Numbered from the stretch's first letter, positions 35,485 through 44,707 are shown. The stretch is DNA of 61,501 nt from Lentisphaerae bacterium GWF2_49_21 (GCA_001804805.1 MHBH01000003.1:29555-91055); one strand, 5' to 3'. Translations and numbers: made by a program. Notes: a model not told the origin generated them from the sequence alone.

Positions 35485-35778
35485 AAATTCGAGTTTTGAA
35501 ATCGGCTCAATTAGCCTCTCATTAAGTGCCCATGTTATTATTGCCTTTCATGTTAAAGCGTTTATACTATAACCGAGTTACCAAGTTACACGCGGCTGCG
35601 CAACATGGATAATAACCGGCTGAAACGCCGTTTTCCTTATTTATTAGCATGTTTATTTAGCCTATATTATATTAGTTAACATAGATTTGCAAGATTTATT
35701 GTTGACTTTGTGGGATTTTTAAAATATAGTTTAACCGGTTTCCCGAAAAAACGCAGCTGCGTAGAAGTACAGTTATCT

Positions 35779-36408
35779 ATGAAAATAATTAAATCTATAT
35801 TGATTGCCATTTTTGTATCAGCCTTAAATCTGAGTTGTTTCAGCGTGGAATCCAAACCAGATAATGATTCCGTTTCTAAATTAGATTATAAATTGAATTT
35901 TGAAAAGGAAATTGATGAGTATGAATTTATCAAGAAAATTAATTCTTGGTTCAAGCAACGTTCATACGAAAGCGTTTTAATGTTAAGTACCGATTCAAGA
36001 TCACAACAGAGAGCCCCTTTTGGATTTAAAAAGAAATTTGATGACAATATATCAGAATTTAGCGTTTCCCCAACTTCGACCTTCACAGGAAAACTTTATA
36101 TTTCATTTAGTTACAAGACTGACAATGCCATAGTAAAAAAAGAAATTGAAAAAATCATGGGAGGGGTTATTTTAAGGGTCATGATCACGTCAACAATAGC
36201 AAAAGCCGACATTCTCAGTCTCAGCGTATCCGAGCGCATCCAGCTTGCAGAAGACATCTGGGACAGTGTTGTCGAAGTACCTCAGTCAGTCCCATTGACC
36301 GAAGCCGAGAAAGTGGAGCTGGACTCCCGGCTTGATGCTTACCATCAGAATCCTGATGCAGGATCTCCCTGGATCATTGTAAAGGAGCGTATCAGGAGCA
36401 GAAGGTGA
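35779..36408 (+). CDS. Lipoprotein-like N terminus joined in frame to a Phd/PF09720-type antitoxin
   Basis: One continuous frame of 209 residues holds two unrelated parts. Residues 1-20 are a lipoprotein signal (KSILIAIFVSALNLSC), and residues 21-134 are a polar domain of unknown family. The last 75 residues (from ATG at 36181) are a typical addiction-module antitoxin. The first part is A/T-rich with different codon use from its neighbours. An exported antitoxin would not reach a cytoplasmic toxin, so either the antitoxin is translated from its own ATG or the frame is a fusion produced by a deletion. I favour separate initiation at 36181. Confidence 0.5.
   Translation: MKIIKSILIAIFVSALNLSCFSVESKPDNDSVSKLDYKLNFEKEIDEYEFIKKINSWFKQRSYESVLMLSTDSRSQQRAPFGFKKKFDDNISEFSVSPTSTFTGKLYISFSYKTDNAIVKKEIEKIMGGVILRVMITSTIAKADILSLSVSERIQLAEDIWDSVVEVPQSVPLTEAEKVELDSRLDAYHQNPDAGSPWIIVKERIRSRR
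36181..36408 (+). CDS. Addiction-module antitoxin (PF09720/TIGR02574 type)
   Basis: A 75-residue protein: ADILSLSVSERIQLAEDIWDSV, PLTEAEKVELDSRLDAYHQNP and GSPWIIVKERIRSRR are the hallmarks of this antitoxin group, which partners RelE/ParE-type toxins. AAGGG lies very close to the ATG. Its stop TGA overlaps the toxin start as GTGA, the normal arrangement for a toxin-antitoxin operon. The upstream lipoprotein-like frame runs into it without a stop. Confidence 0.75.
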   Translation: MITSTIAKADILSLSVSERIQLAEDIWDSVVEVPQSVPLTEAEKVELDSRLDAYHQNPDAGSPWIIVKERIRSRR

Positions 36409-36704
36409 GTCATGAGCTCATCATACGGCCTGAAGCCGAAGAAGAAATGAGGGAGTCTTTTGCTTGGTATGAAGACCGTTTTTCAGGTCTAGGTTCAGAA
36501 TTTCTACTATGTATTGATGCCATATTCAACGCTATTCTGCGTAATCCACGGCAGTTCCCTGAAGTTCATCGCAATGTAAGGCGTGCCTTGTCCCGTCGTT
36601 TTCCATACGAAGTGTTTTTTATTCTAGACGACCAACGCATTATTGTTCTTGGTGTTTTCCACGCCAAACGCAATCCGAAAATTTGGAAGGAAAGAACAAA
36701 TTGA
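36405..36704 (+). CDS. RelE/ParE family toxin
   Basis: A 99-residue small basic toxin. The ParE/RelE fold is visible from the N-terminal LIIRPEAEEEMRESFAWYEDR, RNPRQFPEVHRNVRRALSRRFPYEVFFILDD and the terminal strand IIVLGVFHAKRNPKIWKER. The start is GTG at 36405 overlapping the antitoxin stop. ParE members poison gyrase and RelE members cleave mRNA; the sequence does not settle which. The pair is intact and probably functional. Confidence 0.85.
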   Translation: MSHELIIRPEAEEEMRESFAWYEDRFSGLGSEFLLCIDAIFNAILRNPRQFPEVHRNVRRALSRRFPYEVFFILDDQRIIVLGVFHAKRNPKIWKERTN

Positions 36705-36717
36705 TTGCGTACACCAT

Positions 36718-36755
36718 GGCATGCTCCTAACTGCGAGTACGCCGTAGGAGATGCC
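36718..36755 (+). terminator. Imperfect hairpin after the toxin gene
   Basis: GGCATGCTCCTA (36718-36729) pairs with TAGGAGATGCC (36745-36755) with one bulged base. No T-run follows. It may end the toxin-antitoxin transcript; it may also be a recombination-type stem. The rest of the gap to 36952 shows no gene. Confidence 0.35.
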
Positions 36756-36952
36756 GAAACGTCAAGAATGGAAGAAATGATTGATTGTTCCGGACTCGAA
36801 TGGTTTTATGATGAGCGGACTGTCCCTCGTAGCCCAAGGGGCGAAGTGGGATGCGCTTGACGCCATAAAGACAAGATATAAGTTTTTAACCATTTCCATT
36901 CAGCTTATCATCCTGCGAAGGAAGGCTGATAGAAAAGGGTAATTTAAACCGT

Positions 36953-38977
36953 ATGGAATCAGTATTACTCAGGGATCTGACAATCGTCATGGCAATTGCC
37001 GCAGCCGCGACGCTCCTCTGCCATTGGTTCCGGCAGCCAGTCGTCATCGGCTATCTGCTGGCCGGGCTCATAATCGGGCCCTACACCCCTCCCTTTTCAC
37101 TGGTGAAGGACATACACAGCATCCATACCATGGCGGAACTAGGCCTGATACTCCTTATGTTCTCGCTTGGCCTGGAATTCAGCCTGCCTAAATTGCGCCG
37201 GGTAGGCTTTGCGGCGACCATGGGGGCGGCATTCGAAGTGCTGGGAATGCTTGGGATAGGCTATCTCCTGGGCCGGCTTTTCGGATGGAGCCAGGGCAAC
37301 AGCATTTTCCTTGGAGCCATCCTTTCCATGAGCAGTACCACCATCATCGTCAAAGTCTTCATGGACATGAAGCTGCTCAAGGAGGATTTTGCACAGGTCG
37401 TCTTCGGGATCCTGATTCTGGAGGACATTGTGGCCGTACTGATCCTGTCTGTCCTGTCAGGGCTCGGGGCCGGTGGAGAAGCCCAGGTGGAACTTCTGGT
37501 CACATCAATGTTGAAAATTGGTTTTTTCATCATTCTTTTCCTGGTCTTCGGGCTATTAATAGTTCCGAGGGTCTTGAACTGGGTGGCGCAATTCCAAGTA
37601 AGGGAAATGCTGGGGATAGTCGTACTGGCCTCGTGCCTGGGCGGCGCACTGCTCGCGGCGACCTTCGGATTTTCGGTCGCACTGGGAGCTTTCCTGATCG
37701 GAGCTGTCATTGCAGCCTCCAAGGAGATCGTCATGATCGACGAATGGGTACATCCAGTCAGGGACATGTTCAGCGCCATCTTCTTTGTCTCCGCCGGCAT
37801 GATGATTGAACCGCAGATCCTATGGGAATACAAATGGCCAATACTTATCATCACCTTTGCAACTTTGGCGGGAAAGATTATTACGGATTCAGCAGGGGCG
37901 TTCCTGGCCGGGCTCAACCTCAAGACCTCCTTCAAGATCGGCGTCAGCCTGGGCCAGATCGGAGAGTTCTCCTTCGTCATCGCCAGCCTGGGGGCTTCAC
38001 TGAAGCTGACAAGCGACTTCTTTTTCCCATTGGCGGTAGCGGTGTCCTCTCTGACAACGCTCTGCACACCATATCTTATCCGTAATGCAGACGGCATAGT
38101 TGACATCTTCATACGGTTGACTCCAGATTCCTTCCAGAGGGCGTTGAACCGTTATCAGGCATGGCTCCTGAAATCTACTGGAACCGGCGGACAGCCTCCA
38201 GTGACACGCGTCTTTTCAAAATATCTTGTCAGGATGATGGTATATGTCGCTGTCCTCATAAGCGCCTTGATGCTGACCCATGGGGTTGCACGTCTCATCC
38301 CATACGCCGTCACATCAATCGATCCCATCCCCATGCAGTTTTTGATACTGGCGGTACTTACCTTCATTTCGCTGCCGTTGTTCATCGCTACTGCAAAATA
38401 TGGGAACCATGTCCTTCTGCTCCTGGTGACGATGAGCCCGACTCTGCTCAGAATGATGAATGTGCGCCACTTCTACAATGTCACTCTATTCTCCCTTTTC
38501 TCCATTCTTGGGACAGTCTACCTTTTTTCCGTCCATTCCTTCATGCATTCGTGGATTTACTCGTGCAGTCTCGTCGCACTGGTCATTCTTTGCGGGCTCC
38601 TCGCCCGCAGGAAAATATCCTCTGCAACTGAAGACATGGAGGGATTGCTGGATGAAGTACTGGGACTGGCGACCAGCGAACCCACACGTCAGGCTATATT
38701 GACGGTTGAAAAGACTTCCTTCCTGCACGGCGTAAGCGAGCCGGTCGCCATGTCCGAGGACTCCCCGTCCATCCAGAAGAGCCTCCGCGATCTCCGTCTG
38801 CGCGGACAAACAGGAGTAAGTGTAGTCGCCATCTACCGTGACGGCAAGCACATTCCAAATCCTTCGCCGGACATCTCCATTCTTCCAAACGACATACTTC
38901 TGATCATCGGCAACGAGGATGAACGTCGGAAGGCCAGGGAAATCCTCCTGGGGATGGACAAAGGAGATCCGAAGTGA
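36953..38977 (+). CDS. CPA2 family cation:proton antiporter with C-terminal RCK_C domain
   Basis: A 674-residue inner-membrane protein. Residues 1-385 form a Na+/H+ exchanger domain of the KefB/C type (VVIGYLLAGLIIGPYTPPF; LILLMFSLGLEFSLPKLRRVG; ILEDIVAVLILSVLSGL). About four more helices follow (residues 420-555), then a TrkA-C/RCK-C domain at 590-665 (LRLRGQTGVSVVAIYRDGKHIPNP...DILLIIGNEDERRKA). No NAD-binding TrkA-N domain is present between them. It may exchange K+ or Na+ for protons. It is a single-gene unit. Confidence 0.88.
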   Translation: MESVLLRDLTIVMAIAAAATLLCHWFRQPVVIGYLLAGLIIGPYTPPFSLVKDIHSIHTMAELGLILLMFSLGLEFSLPKLRRVGFAATMGAAFEVLGMLGIGYLLGRLFGWSQGNSIFLGAILSMSSTTIIVKVFMDMKLLKEDFAQVVFGILILEDIVAVLILSVLSGLGAGGEAQVELLVTSMLKIGFFIILFLVFGLLIVPRVLNWVAQFQVREMLGIVVLASCLGGALLAATFGFSVALGAFLIGAVIAASKEIVMIDEWVHPVRDMFSAIFFVSAGMMIEPQILWEYKWPILIITFATLAGKIITDSAGAFLAGLNLKTSFKIGVSLGQIGEFSFVIASLGASLKLTSDFFFPLAVAVSSLTTLCTPYLIRNADGIVDIFIRLTPDSFQRALNRYQAWLLKSTGTGGQPPVTRVFSKYLVRMMVYVAVLISALMLTHGVARLIPYAVTSIDPIPMQFLILAVLTFISLPLFIATAKYGNHVLLLLVTMSPTLLRMMNVRHFYNVTLFSLFSILGTVYLFSVHSFMHSWIYSCSLVALVILCGLLARRKISSATEDMEGLLDEVLGLATSEPTRQAILTVEKTSFLHGVSEPVAMSEDSPSIQKSLRDLRLRGQTGVSVVAIYRDGKHIPNPSPDISILPNDILLIIGNEDERRKAREILLGMDKGDPK

Positions 38978-39095
38978 CGATGAGGTTTGAGCCGGCGGGA
39001 TTCCAGTCATTCGGCGGGGCTGACGGGACAAGTGCCGGCGCTCCATCGGCAGAAACAATCACAGAGAACAGGGCCCAACTGCTGTCAGGCGGAAA

Positions 39096-40325
39096 TCATA
39101 TGTAGCTGACAGGGATTGCCATGACACCGGGCCTGAGCGGGACTTCTTCGCTGCTCATGCAGATCACCGCACCATTCCCTTTTTCCTCGCTGAACCTTGA
39201 AATGGCGTCGAAGTGTCTTGCCCATTCGCCTTTCACTGTCGCCGATTTCTTTATTTCAACAGGATAAATGGTATTGTCCTTCAATATGAGCAGGTCTATC
39301 TCCCGGCAGTCCTTGTCGCGATAATAGAAGATCTGGGGTGTCCTTATGGAGTTCCACCAGCTTTTCAGGATCTCGGTGAAGACAAAGGTTTCAAAGATAT
39401 GTCCGGACATCGCCCCGTTAAAGAGGGTTTCCGGTGACGACCATCCGGTCAGATAGGAGCAGAATCCAGTGTCGAGAAAGTAGAGCTTCGGGGTCTTTGT
39501 AAGTCTTTTGGTGATATTGCTGTGGAACGGATACAGGAGGAATATCTGACAGCTCGCTTCCAGGATGGAAAGCCAGTTCTTTGCCGTCGGAATGCTTATA
39601 TTCGAATCCCTTGCGATATCCGAGATGTTCAGGAGCTGTCCTGTCCTGGCCGCACAGACTTTAAGGAAAGTCGTGAACGCCTGGAGGTTTCCGACCTGCG
39701 TCAGATCCCTCACATCCCTCTGGATATATGTCTGCAGGTACGAGCTGAAGTATATATCCCTGTCAGTACCGGGATTTTCAACCAGTGCCGGAAAGGAACC
39801 GCGCCATATGTCGACGGAGATATCCTTCTTCATTGGGCGGTCTGAACTGCTCCTCCTGGTCTTAAGGGTCGCATCATCGGGCGTGAACGGGGGAAGCATG
39901 AGATTCATCCTGCCTGCAGATTTTTCCCTTAGTGAGAAGCCCAGCATGTTAACTATGGCGACTCTTCCGGCAAGAGTTTCCGTAACCCCTTTCATCATTT
40001 GGAACTGCTGGGAGCCGGTGAGCCAGTATTCCCCTTTGCCGCCTGACGAGTCAACGGCAATTTTTATATAGGGCATCAGTTCAGGGGCATATTGTATCTC
40101 GTCGATTATGACGGGAGGGGAGTACTGTTTCAGGAAAAGAACCGGATCCTCCTTTGCAAGCATCCTCAGGCTCAAATCATCCAAGGAGACATATTTCCTC
40201 TTCTTTTCACGGATGTTCTTCAGCATTGTGGTCTTGCCGACCTGGCGGGGGCCGGTAAGGAGCAGGACTGGAAAGCTTTCCGAGGCCTTCAGCCATCTCT
40301 TCTGCAGGGCGCGTCCGTAATACAT
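39096..40325 (-). CDS. AAA ATPase with DUF4143 domain
   Basis: A 409-residue protein of the AAA_14/DUF4143 group. Walker A is LLTGPRQVGKTTMLKNI, the Walker B region is PVIIDEIQYAPELMPYI, and the C-terminal DUF4143 part includes a winged-helix region (LLNISDIARDSNISIPTAKNWLSILEASCQIFLL) and a nuclease-like end (YYRDKDCREIDLLI...YPVEIKKSA), where the Asp and Glu-x-Lys resemble PD-(D/E)xK residues. These genes are common single-gene accessory elements in bacteria; role unknown. AAGGAG precedes the ATG, and an inverted repeat lies upstream. Confidence 0.85.
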   Translation of the reverse strand: MYYGRALQKRWLKASESFPVLLLTGPRQVGKTTMLKNIREKKRKYVSLDDLSLRMLAKEDPVLFLKQYSPPVIIDEIQYAPELMPYIKIAVDSSGGKGEYWLTGSQQFQMMKGVTETLAGRVAIVNMLGFSLREKSAGRMNLMLPPFTPDDATLKTRRSSSDRPMKKDISVDIWRGSFPALVENPGTDRDIYFSSYLQTYIQRDVRDLTQVGNLQAFTTFLKVCAARTGQLLNISDIARDSNISIPTAKNWLSILEASCQIFLLYPFHSNITKRLTKTPKLYFLDTGFCSYLTGWSSPETLFNGAMSGHIFETFVFTEILKSWWNSIRTPQIFYYRDKDCREIDLLILKDNTIYPVEIKKSATVKGEWARHFDAISRFSEEKGNGAVICMSSEEVPLRPGVMAIPVSYI

Positions 40326-40344
40326 GCTGATGCTCCTTCTTTTT

Positions 40345-40386
40345 TTACCGGCTACTTGTTAAGTGATATTATAAAATAGCCGGTAA
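40345..40386 (-). promoter_or_regulatory. Inverted repeat upstream of the DUF4143 ATPase
   Basis: TTACCGGCTA (40345-40354) and TAGCCGGTAA (40377-40386) are perfect complements separated by 22 A/T-rich bases and start 20 bases upstream of the ATG. The position suits an operator or a hairpin in the 5' untranslated region. Confidence 0.45.
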
Positions 40387-40516
40387 TAGCGCTTTTGCAA
40401 GACAATTCCGGATTTTTGGAAATCCTGCCTGTTTCCGGGCAGGTGGATTTTTTTTATATCCTGCAAGGGTATTTGAATTTTTCTGGCCGGACAGAGCAGG
40501 ACGGGCAGTCTAACAT

Positions 40517-40550
40517 AGGGACAAATCACAGGCAAGATGCCTGTGCTACA
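40517..40550. repeat. Short hairpin repeat
   Basis: AGGGACAAATCACAGGCAAG and ATGCCTGTGCTACA form the hairpin CACAGGC-AAGAT-GCCTGTG. It is related to the hairpin near 25887. It lies between the secDF stop and the ATPase promoter region. Confidence 0.5.
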
Positions 40551-40584
40551 TTTTTAAATCAAAGCTTTTATAAGACGGCCATTC

Positions 40585-43164
40585 CTATGTACGGGCAGGT
40601 GCCGATACCTTGTTGTCTTCCTTCTGGTCCGCCATGAGTTTAAGGCCAAGGCGCTTGTGCCATACCGTTATGATCGGAGTGGCGATGAAAACGGTGGACA
40701 ATGTTCCCGTGACCACACCTATCAGCATCACGATCACGAAGTCCTTGAGGTTGTTACCGCCCATGACATACATGATGAGAATAACAAGGAATACGGTGAA
40801 CGAGGTTATGAAGGTTCGGCTAAGGGTCTGGTTTATACTGAGATTGACGAGTTCCTTGTAGGTCTTGTTCTTTATGAGTCCTACATCCTCCCTTATACGG
40901 TCGAATATGACGATGGTGTCATTGACGGAGAATCCAAGGATCGTCAGGGCTGCGGCGACGACCTGCATCGATATTTCACCGTCCCAGAAGACCACGTAAA
41001 CGCCGACTCCAATGAATACGTCATGGAAGAGCGCGACCATTGCTGCGCATCCGTATGCGAACTCGAACCTGAGCGACAGATAGATTATCATGCCAATTAT
41101 GGCCAGGATGAAAGCCACTATTGCCTTCTTGGAGAACTCCCAGCCGATAAGGCCGCCGATGGACACTTCTTCTCCACCCTTGAATTCAGCCTTCGGGAAC
41201 GCCTTGTTCAGGATTGACAACACCTGTTCATGGGCGTTCATTTCCTTGATTTTCACTTCCCCGTCCTTTTTTGTCGGAGGAATGATGATTTCCATGATCT
41301 TGCTGTTCTGCGTCATGTTGGTCTTGTATGTTATCTTTGTGGATGGGAATCCGGCCTTGACAAGTTCGTCACCTACGGAGGTCTCGACCACTCTTTCCTT
41401 GTATTCATATGTCAGAAGCGTACCGCCGGTGAAATCGATGCCTAATATCGCCTTGCCCTTGTAGCAGCAGGCTCCGATGATGAAGATGGCGAAGATGGCC
41501 ATGGCCGGTGACACGAAATGGCCGATTTTGAGAAAGTCTATGTTGGGGAGGGAGAAGGCCTTGAGCATCTTCAATGTCCTGAACTCCGTGTATTTCGCCA
41601 TGATGTCAAACATCAGCCTTGTGATGAAGAGAGATGTGAACAGGTTGAGAGCGACACCGAGGGTCAGTGCAATTGCGAATCCCTTGACTGCTCCAGTTCC
41701 CTGCCACATGAGTATGATACCTATCAGGATAGTCGTCAGGTTGGAGTCGAGGATCGTTATGAACGCCCTGTCGAATCCGGCATCTACTGCGTTCGCGAGC
41801 GTCTTGTTGTTTTCAAGCTCCTCTCGGATTCGCTCGTATATGAGGACGTTCGCATCGACAGCCATACCTATGGTGAGGATGATACCTGCGATACCTGCGA
41901 GGGTGAGAGTGCAGTTGAAGGCGGAGAATCCGCCGAGAAGCAGCACTACGTTCAGAGTCAGGGCGACATTCGCGATAAGTCCGGCTTTCCTATAGTAGAA
42001 AATCATGAAGAGCAATACCAATATGTAGGATACCAGCCCTGTCATAAGGCTGTTCTTCAGCGCGGATTCGCCAAGTGTCGGATCCGTGTCGAACACTCCC
42101 TGCACGTCAATCTCCATGGGAAGACTTCCACTTAGCAGTGCGTTTGAAATATTCTCCGCCTCCTCCTTTGAGAACTGTCCGGTGATCTGTGCACGGCCCT
42201 GCTCGATTGCATTCTGGATGTTGGGCGCCGAATAAAGTGTCCCGTCGAGGATGATTGCAAGCTGGCGGTCGACGTTCTCCCTTGTCACCTTTCCAAACTG
42301 GGCTGCGCCTTCGCCGTTGAATGCAAGATGTATCTGCCTCTGTCCGTACTGATCCACTTCCGGTCCGGCATCGATTATGTTCTTTCCGGTCATCTCCGGA
42401 ATGCGCTTGATGAAATAGGTGAGTTTCTCCGCCTTCTTTCCGGGCTTGATGTCCATCATCTCCATCACCCTGTATCCATTGGGAATGACCTTGTTCCTTT
42501 CCTCGGGAGGAAGAGAATTGTATTCGGACACGAGTTCGCGGTTCTTGGCATGGACAAGGCTGAACTCGAGCTTGGCGGACATCTTGATCAGGTTCAACAG
42601 CTTGAGTTTCTCCTCTTTTCCCACAATAGGGGCCTTCAGGGATATGAAGTCAGGTCCGGCCGGGGATATTTCGGTCTCATAGATCTTCTGGCTCTCAAGA
42701 CGGTTCCTTATGATTTCGATCGCTGCGTCGCGGTACTGCGTGAAATTCTTGTCTTCGACCTTGATCTTTTTCCCATTTTCATCTTCCTTCGGCAGGAGCT
42801 TGAGGAAGAATTCGACACCGCCGTTGATGTCGATTCCGCGCCTGATCGCGCTGCTCGACTGTTCGCGGAGGTAATTTATGACGTCGCGGTTGTTGATCGC
42901 GTTCTTGACAGTGATATAGTCCCTGAGATCTACGCCGACCTCGCCGGCCGCCTCGTCGAGGGCGGAAACGGCATATACGCCCTTTTCCTTCTTCTTGATC
43001 TCAGCGAGCTTCAGCACCTTTTCAATGCTGGCGTCCGTCTTGTTCAGCTTTTTCTTGAATACTTCGAATATGTCCTGCTGCTCCAGGGGAAACATCGCCC
43101 ATACGAAGACAAGGGTTACGACGACCGCGAACAGGCTCCTGAAAAAAATAGGTTGTTTGTTCAT
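40585..43164 (-). CDS. secDF: Fused protein translocase SecDF
   Basis: SecD and SecF joined in one 859-residue protein, which uses proton motive force to pull secreted proteins across the inner membrane. The SecD half has GGVEFFLKLLP, a large periplasmic domain, and the SecD signature IILTIGMAVDANVLIYERIREEL (near residue 440). The SecF half begins near NIDFLKIGH and has GIDFTGGTLLTYEY and TILGFSVNDTIVIFDRIRED. The start ATG overlaps the yajC stop as ATGA. The yajC-secDF order is conserved in many bacteria. Confidence 0.96.
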   Translation of the reverse strand: MNKQPIFFRSLFAVVVTLVFVWAMFPLEQQDIFEVFKKKLNKTDASIEKVLKLAEIKKKEKGVYAVSALDEAAGEVGVDLRDYITVKNAINNRDVINYLREQSSSAIRRGIDINGGVEFFLKLLPKEDENGKKIKVEDKNFTQYRDAAIEIIRNRLESQKIYETEISPAGPDFISLKAPIVGKEEKLKLLNLIKMSAKLEFSLVHAKNRELVSEYNSLPPEERNKVIPNGYRVMEMMDIKPGKKAEKLTYFIKRIPEMTGKNIIDAGPEVDQYGQRQIHLAFNGEGAAQFGKVTRENVDRQLAIILDGTLYSAPNIQNAIEQGRAQITGQFSKEEAENISNALLSGSLPMEIDVQGVFDTDPTLGESALKNSLMTGLVSYILVLLFMIFYYRKAGLIANVALTLNVVLLLGGFSAFNCTLTLAGIAGIILTIGMAVDANVLIYERIREELENNKTLANAVDAGFDRAFITILDSNLTTILIGIILMWQGTGAVKGFAIALTLGVALNLFTSLFITRLMFDIMAKYTEFRTLKMLKAFSLPNIDFLKIGHFVSPAMAIFAIFIIGACCYKGKAILGIDFTGGTLLTYEYKERVVETSVGDELVKAGFPSTKITYKTNMTQNSKIMEIIIPPTKKDGEVKIKEMNAHEQVLSILNKAFPKAEFKGGEEVSIGGLIGWEFSKKAIVAFILAIIGMIIYLSLRFEFAYGCAAMVALFHDVFIGVGVYVVFWDGEISMQVVAAALTILGFSVNDTIVIFDRIREDVGLIKNKTYKELVNLSINQTLSRTFITSFTVFLVILIMYVMGGNNLKDFVIVMLIGVVTGTLSTVFIATPIITVWHKRLGLKLMADQKEDNKVSAPART

Positions 43165-43460
43165 TTGCTTTCTTTCTCTTCCTTTTCAATGACTGCGCTG
43201 ACACCGCTCTTGTTGACTTCGATCTTGACGTTGTCGGCTATTTTGACTATGAAAGTATGTTCCTTTACATTTGAAACGATCCCGTGGATGCCTCCGGATG
43301 TGACGACCTTGTCGCCGGTCTTTATCTTGGTGAGCATCTCCTGGCGTCTCTTGTTCTCCTTCTGCTGCGAGCGGAAGAGGAAGAAGATCATGACCACGAA
43401 AATTAAAATCGGGCCCATTGTAAGCATCAACTGCTTGAAGCCGTTCGCCTGTCCATCCAT
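43161..43460 (-). CDS. yajC: Preprotein translocase subunit YajC
   Basis: A 99-residue single-helix inner-membrane protein: GPILIFVVMIFFLFRSQQKENKRRQEMLTKIKTGDKVVTSGGIHGIV is diagnostic, followed by the KOW-like beta domain and an acidic tail. It accompanies SecDF at the Sec translocon and is translationally coupled to it. AGGAG lies 11 bases before the ATG. Confidence 0.95.
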   Translation of the reverse strand: MDGQANGFKQLMLTMGPILIFVVMIFFLFRSQQKENKRRQEMLTKIKTGDKVVTSGGIHGIVSNVKEHTFIVKIADNVKIEVNKSGVSAVIEKEEKESK

Positions 43461-43694
43461 AAATAAAACACTCCTGATTCGGTATTTGGATTAATCCATG
43501 ATATATGCAAAAGGGGAGAAAATGTACATCAAAAACCCCTAATGGCAAGGATGTCTATGAAAAAAAATATCCCGCCCAGGGCAAACGTAAAACTCCAAGT
43601 TCCAATATTCAAATTGAAGAACAGCCCTTGCAGGCTTAATCCACCTTACGCTTAGGATAGGATTCCCTGTTCATTCACCAAAGCTTTCATCGCT

Positions 43695-43872
43695 TGTAGT
43701 TAACGCATTCTTGCGTGTCTCTTCTCTTTGCTTTCTAAAACCACAGCCAATAATGGCTTAACTCCTTTGAAACTTGCCTCTGAAGTAGGTCGGACTTTCC
43801 CTTGTCCCGCCGTAGCATCTTAGCGAAGGCGGAAGCCCGACAAGATGGCGGCCAGGAATGACCGCCCTACTT
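43695..43872. repeat. R4A followed by R4B, uninterrupted copies
   Basis: R4A (GTAGTTAACGCATTCTTGCG ... CAGCCAATAATGGCTTAACT) spans 43695-43764, and R4B (from GTAGGTCGGACTTTCCC to ACCGCCCTACTT) spans about 43784-43872. Compare 18295-18471, where R4B sits inside R4A. The gap 43461-44014 holds these repeats and no gene I can support. Confidence 0.65.
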
Positions 43873-44014
43873 AACCGGTAAAAGTTTCTTATTGATAAAA
43901 CTGCGACCTCCGCAGTCAGTCGCTACGAACGAATTATAAAATACGAGGATTGGTTTTCATAGGATAGTGCTGTATTTTAGGCAAATCTGGAAATCTTTAA
44001 GCAAGGCGTTACCG

Positions 44015-44707
44015 ATGGGAAAAATCAAGCCGGTTCCTTTCAGACACAGGCCCAAGGGCATGGAAATCCTCTACGAGGACATGGATGTCATTGTCATCGA
44101 CAAGGAGCCGGGCCTCCTGACTGTAAGGGCTAATTACGAGAAAGAAAAAACGGCCCATCAGATCCTGACAAGTTATGTGCGCAGGGGGGACTGCAAATCG
44201 AAGAAGCAGGTCTTTGTCGTGCATCGCCTGGACCGCGAGACGTCCGGCGTCCTTGTGTTTGCCAAAAGTTTTAATTCGATGGAAAACCTCAAGCAGCAAT
44301 GGGGGAAGACTGTCAAGAAAAAATATCTTGCGGTGGTCCATGGAATATTAAAGGAAAAAGCCGGGACAATAACTTCATATCTGGCGGAAAACGATGATTA
44401 CAGGGTTTTCTCCGTCAAAGACCAGCAAAGAGGCGAGCTTGCCATAACTGCTTATAAGGTCTTAAAGGAATCAAAAAACTTCAGCCTGCTTGAGATCGAT
44501 CTGGTGACCGGCAAGAAAAACCAGATCCGAGTCCATTTGTCAGAGAAAGGGCATCCGATAGTCAATGACGACAAATACGGCAGAGACAAGTCCAGAGGCC
44601 GTCTGGCGCTCCACTCGCAATCCCTGACATTCAATCATCCGTACAGCGGCAGGACAATGACCTTCGAAGCCAAGGTCCCCGAATACTTCCATAGTTATAA
44701 TAAATAA
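44015..44707 (+). CDS. RluA-family pseudouridine synthase
   Basis: A 230-residue RNA pseudouridine synthase without S4 domain. The catalytic motif is VVHRLDRETSGVLVFAKS, preceded by IDKEPGLLTVRANYEKEKTAHQIL; later motifs are KKKYLAVVHG, LLEIDLVTGKKNQIRVHLSEKGHPIVNDDKYG and [13 protein letters not shown]. The RNA target (tRNA or 23S rRNA) is not evident. ATG at 44015 is used; an earlier in-frame ATG at 43967 adds 16 unconserved residues. A diverged copy of its last 34 codons lies at 54040-54144. Confidence 0.88.
   Translation: MGKIKPVPFRHRPKGMEILYEDMDVIVIDKEPGLLTVRANYEKEKTAHQILTSYVRRGDCKSKKQVFVVHRLDRETSGVLVFAKSFNSMENLKQQWGKTVKKKYLAVVHGILKEKAGTITSYLAENDDYRVFSVKDQQRGELAITAYKVLKESKNFSLLEIDLVTGKKNQIRVHLSEKGHPIVNDDKYGRDKSRGRLALHSQSLTFNHPYSGRTMTFEAKVPEYFHSYNK

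Noticed and set aside
35540-35660. Integron attC-like site upstream of the lipoprotein/toxin-antitoxin region
   Set aside because: Some GTTA and GCGCAAC-like words are present, but the paired R/L core sites do not fit the consensus, and there is no integrase or second site.
36769-36861. Thirty-codon frame after the toxin gene
   Set aside because: Too short, no ribosome site, and its 3' half coincides with repeat-like sequence.
40420-40460. Terminator-like hairpin CTGCCTG/CGGGCAG followed by a T-run on the plus strand
   Set aside because: No plus-strand gene ends nearby, and on the minus strand the T-run is missing; treated as chance or repeat-derived.
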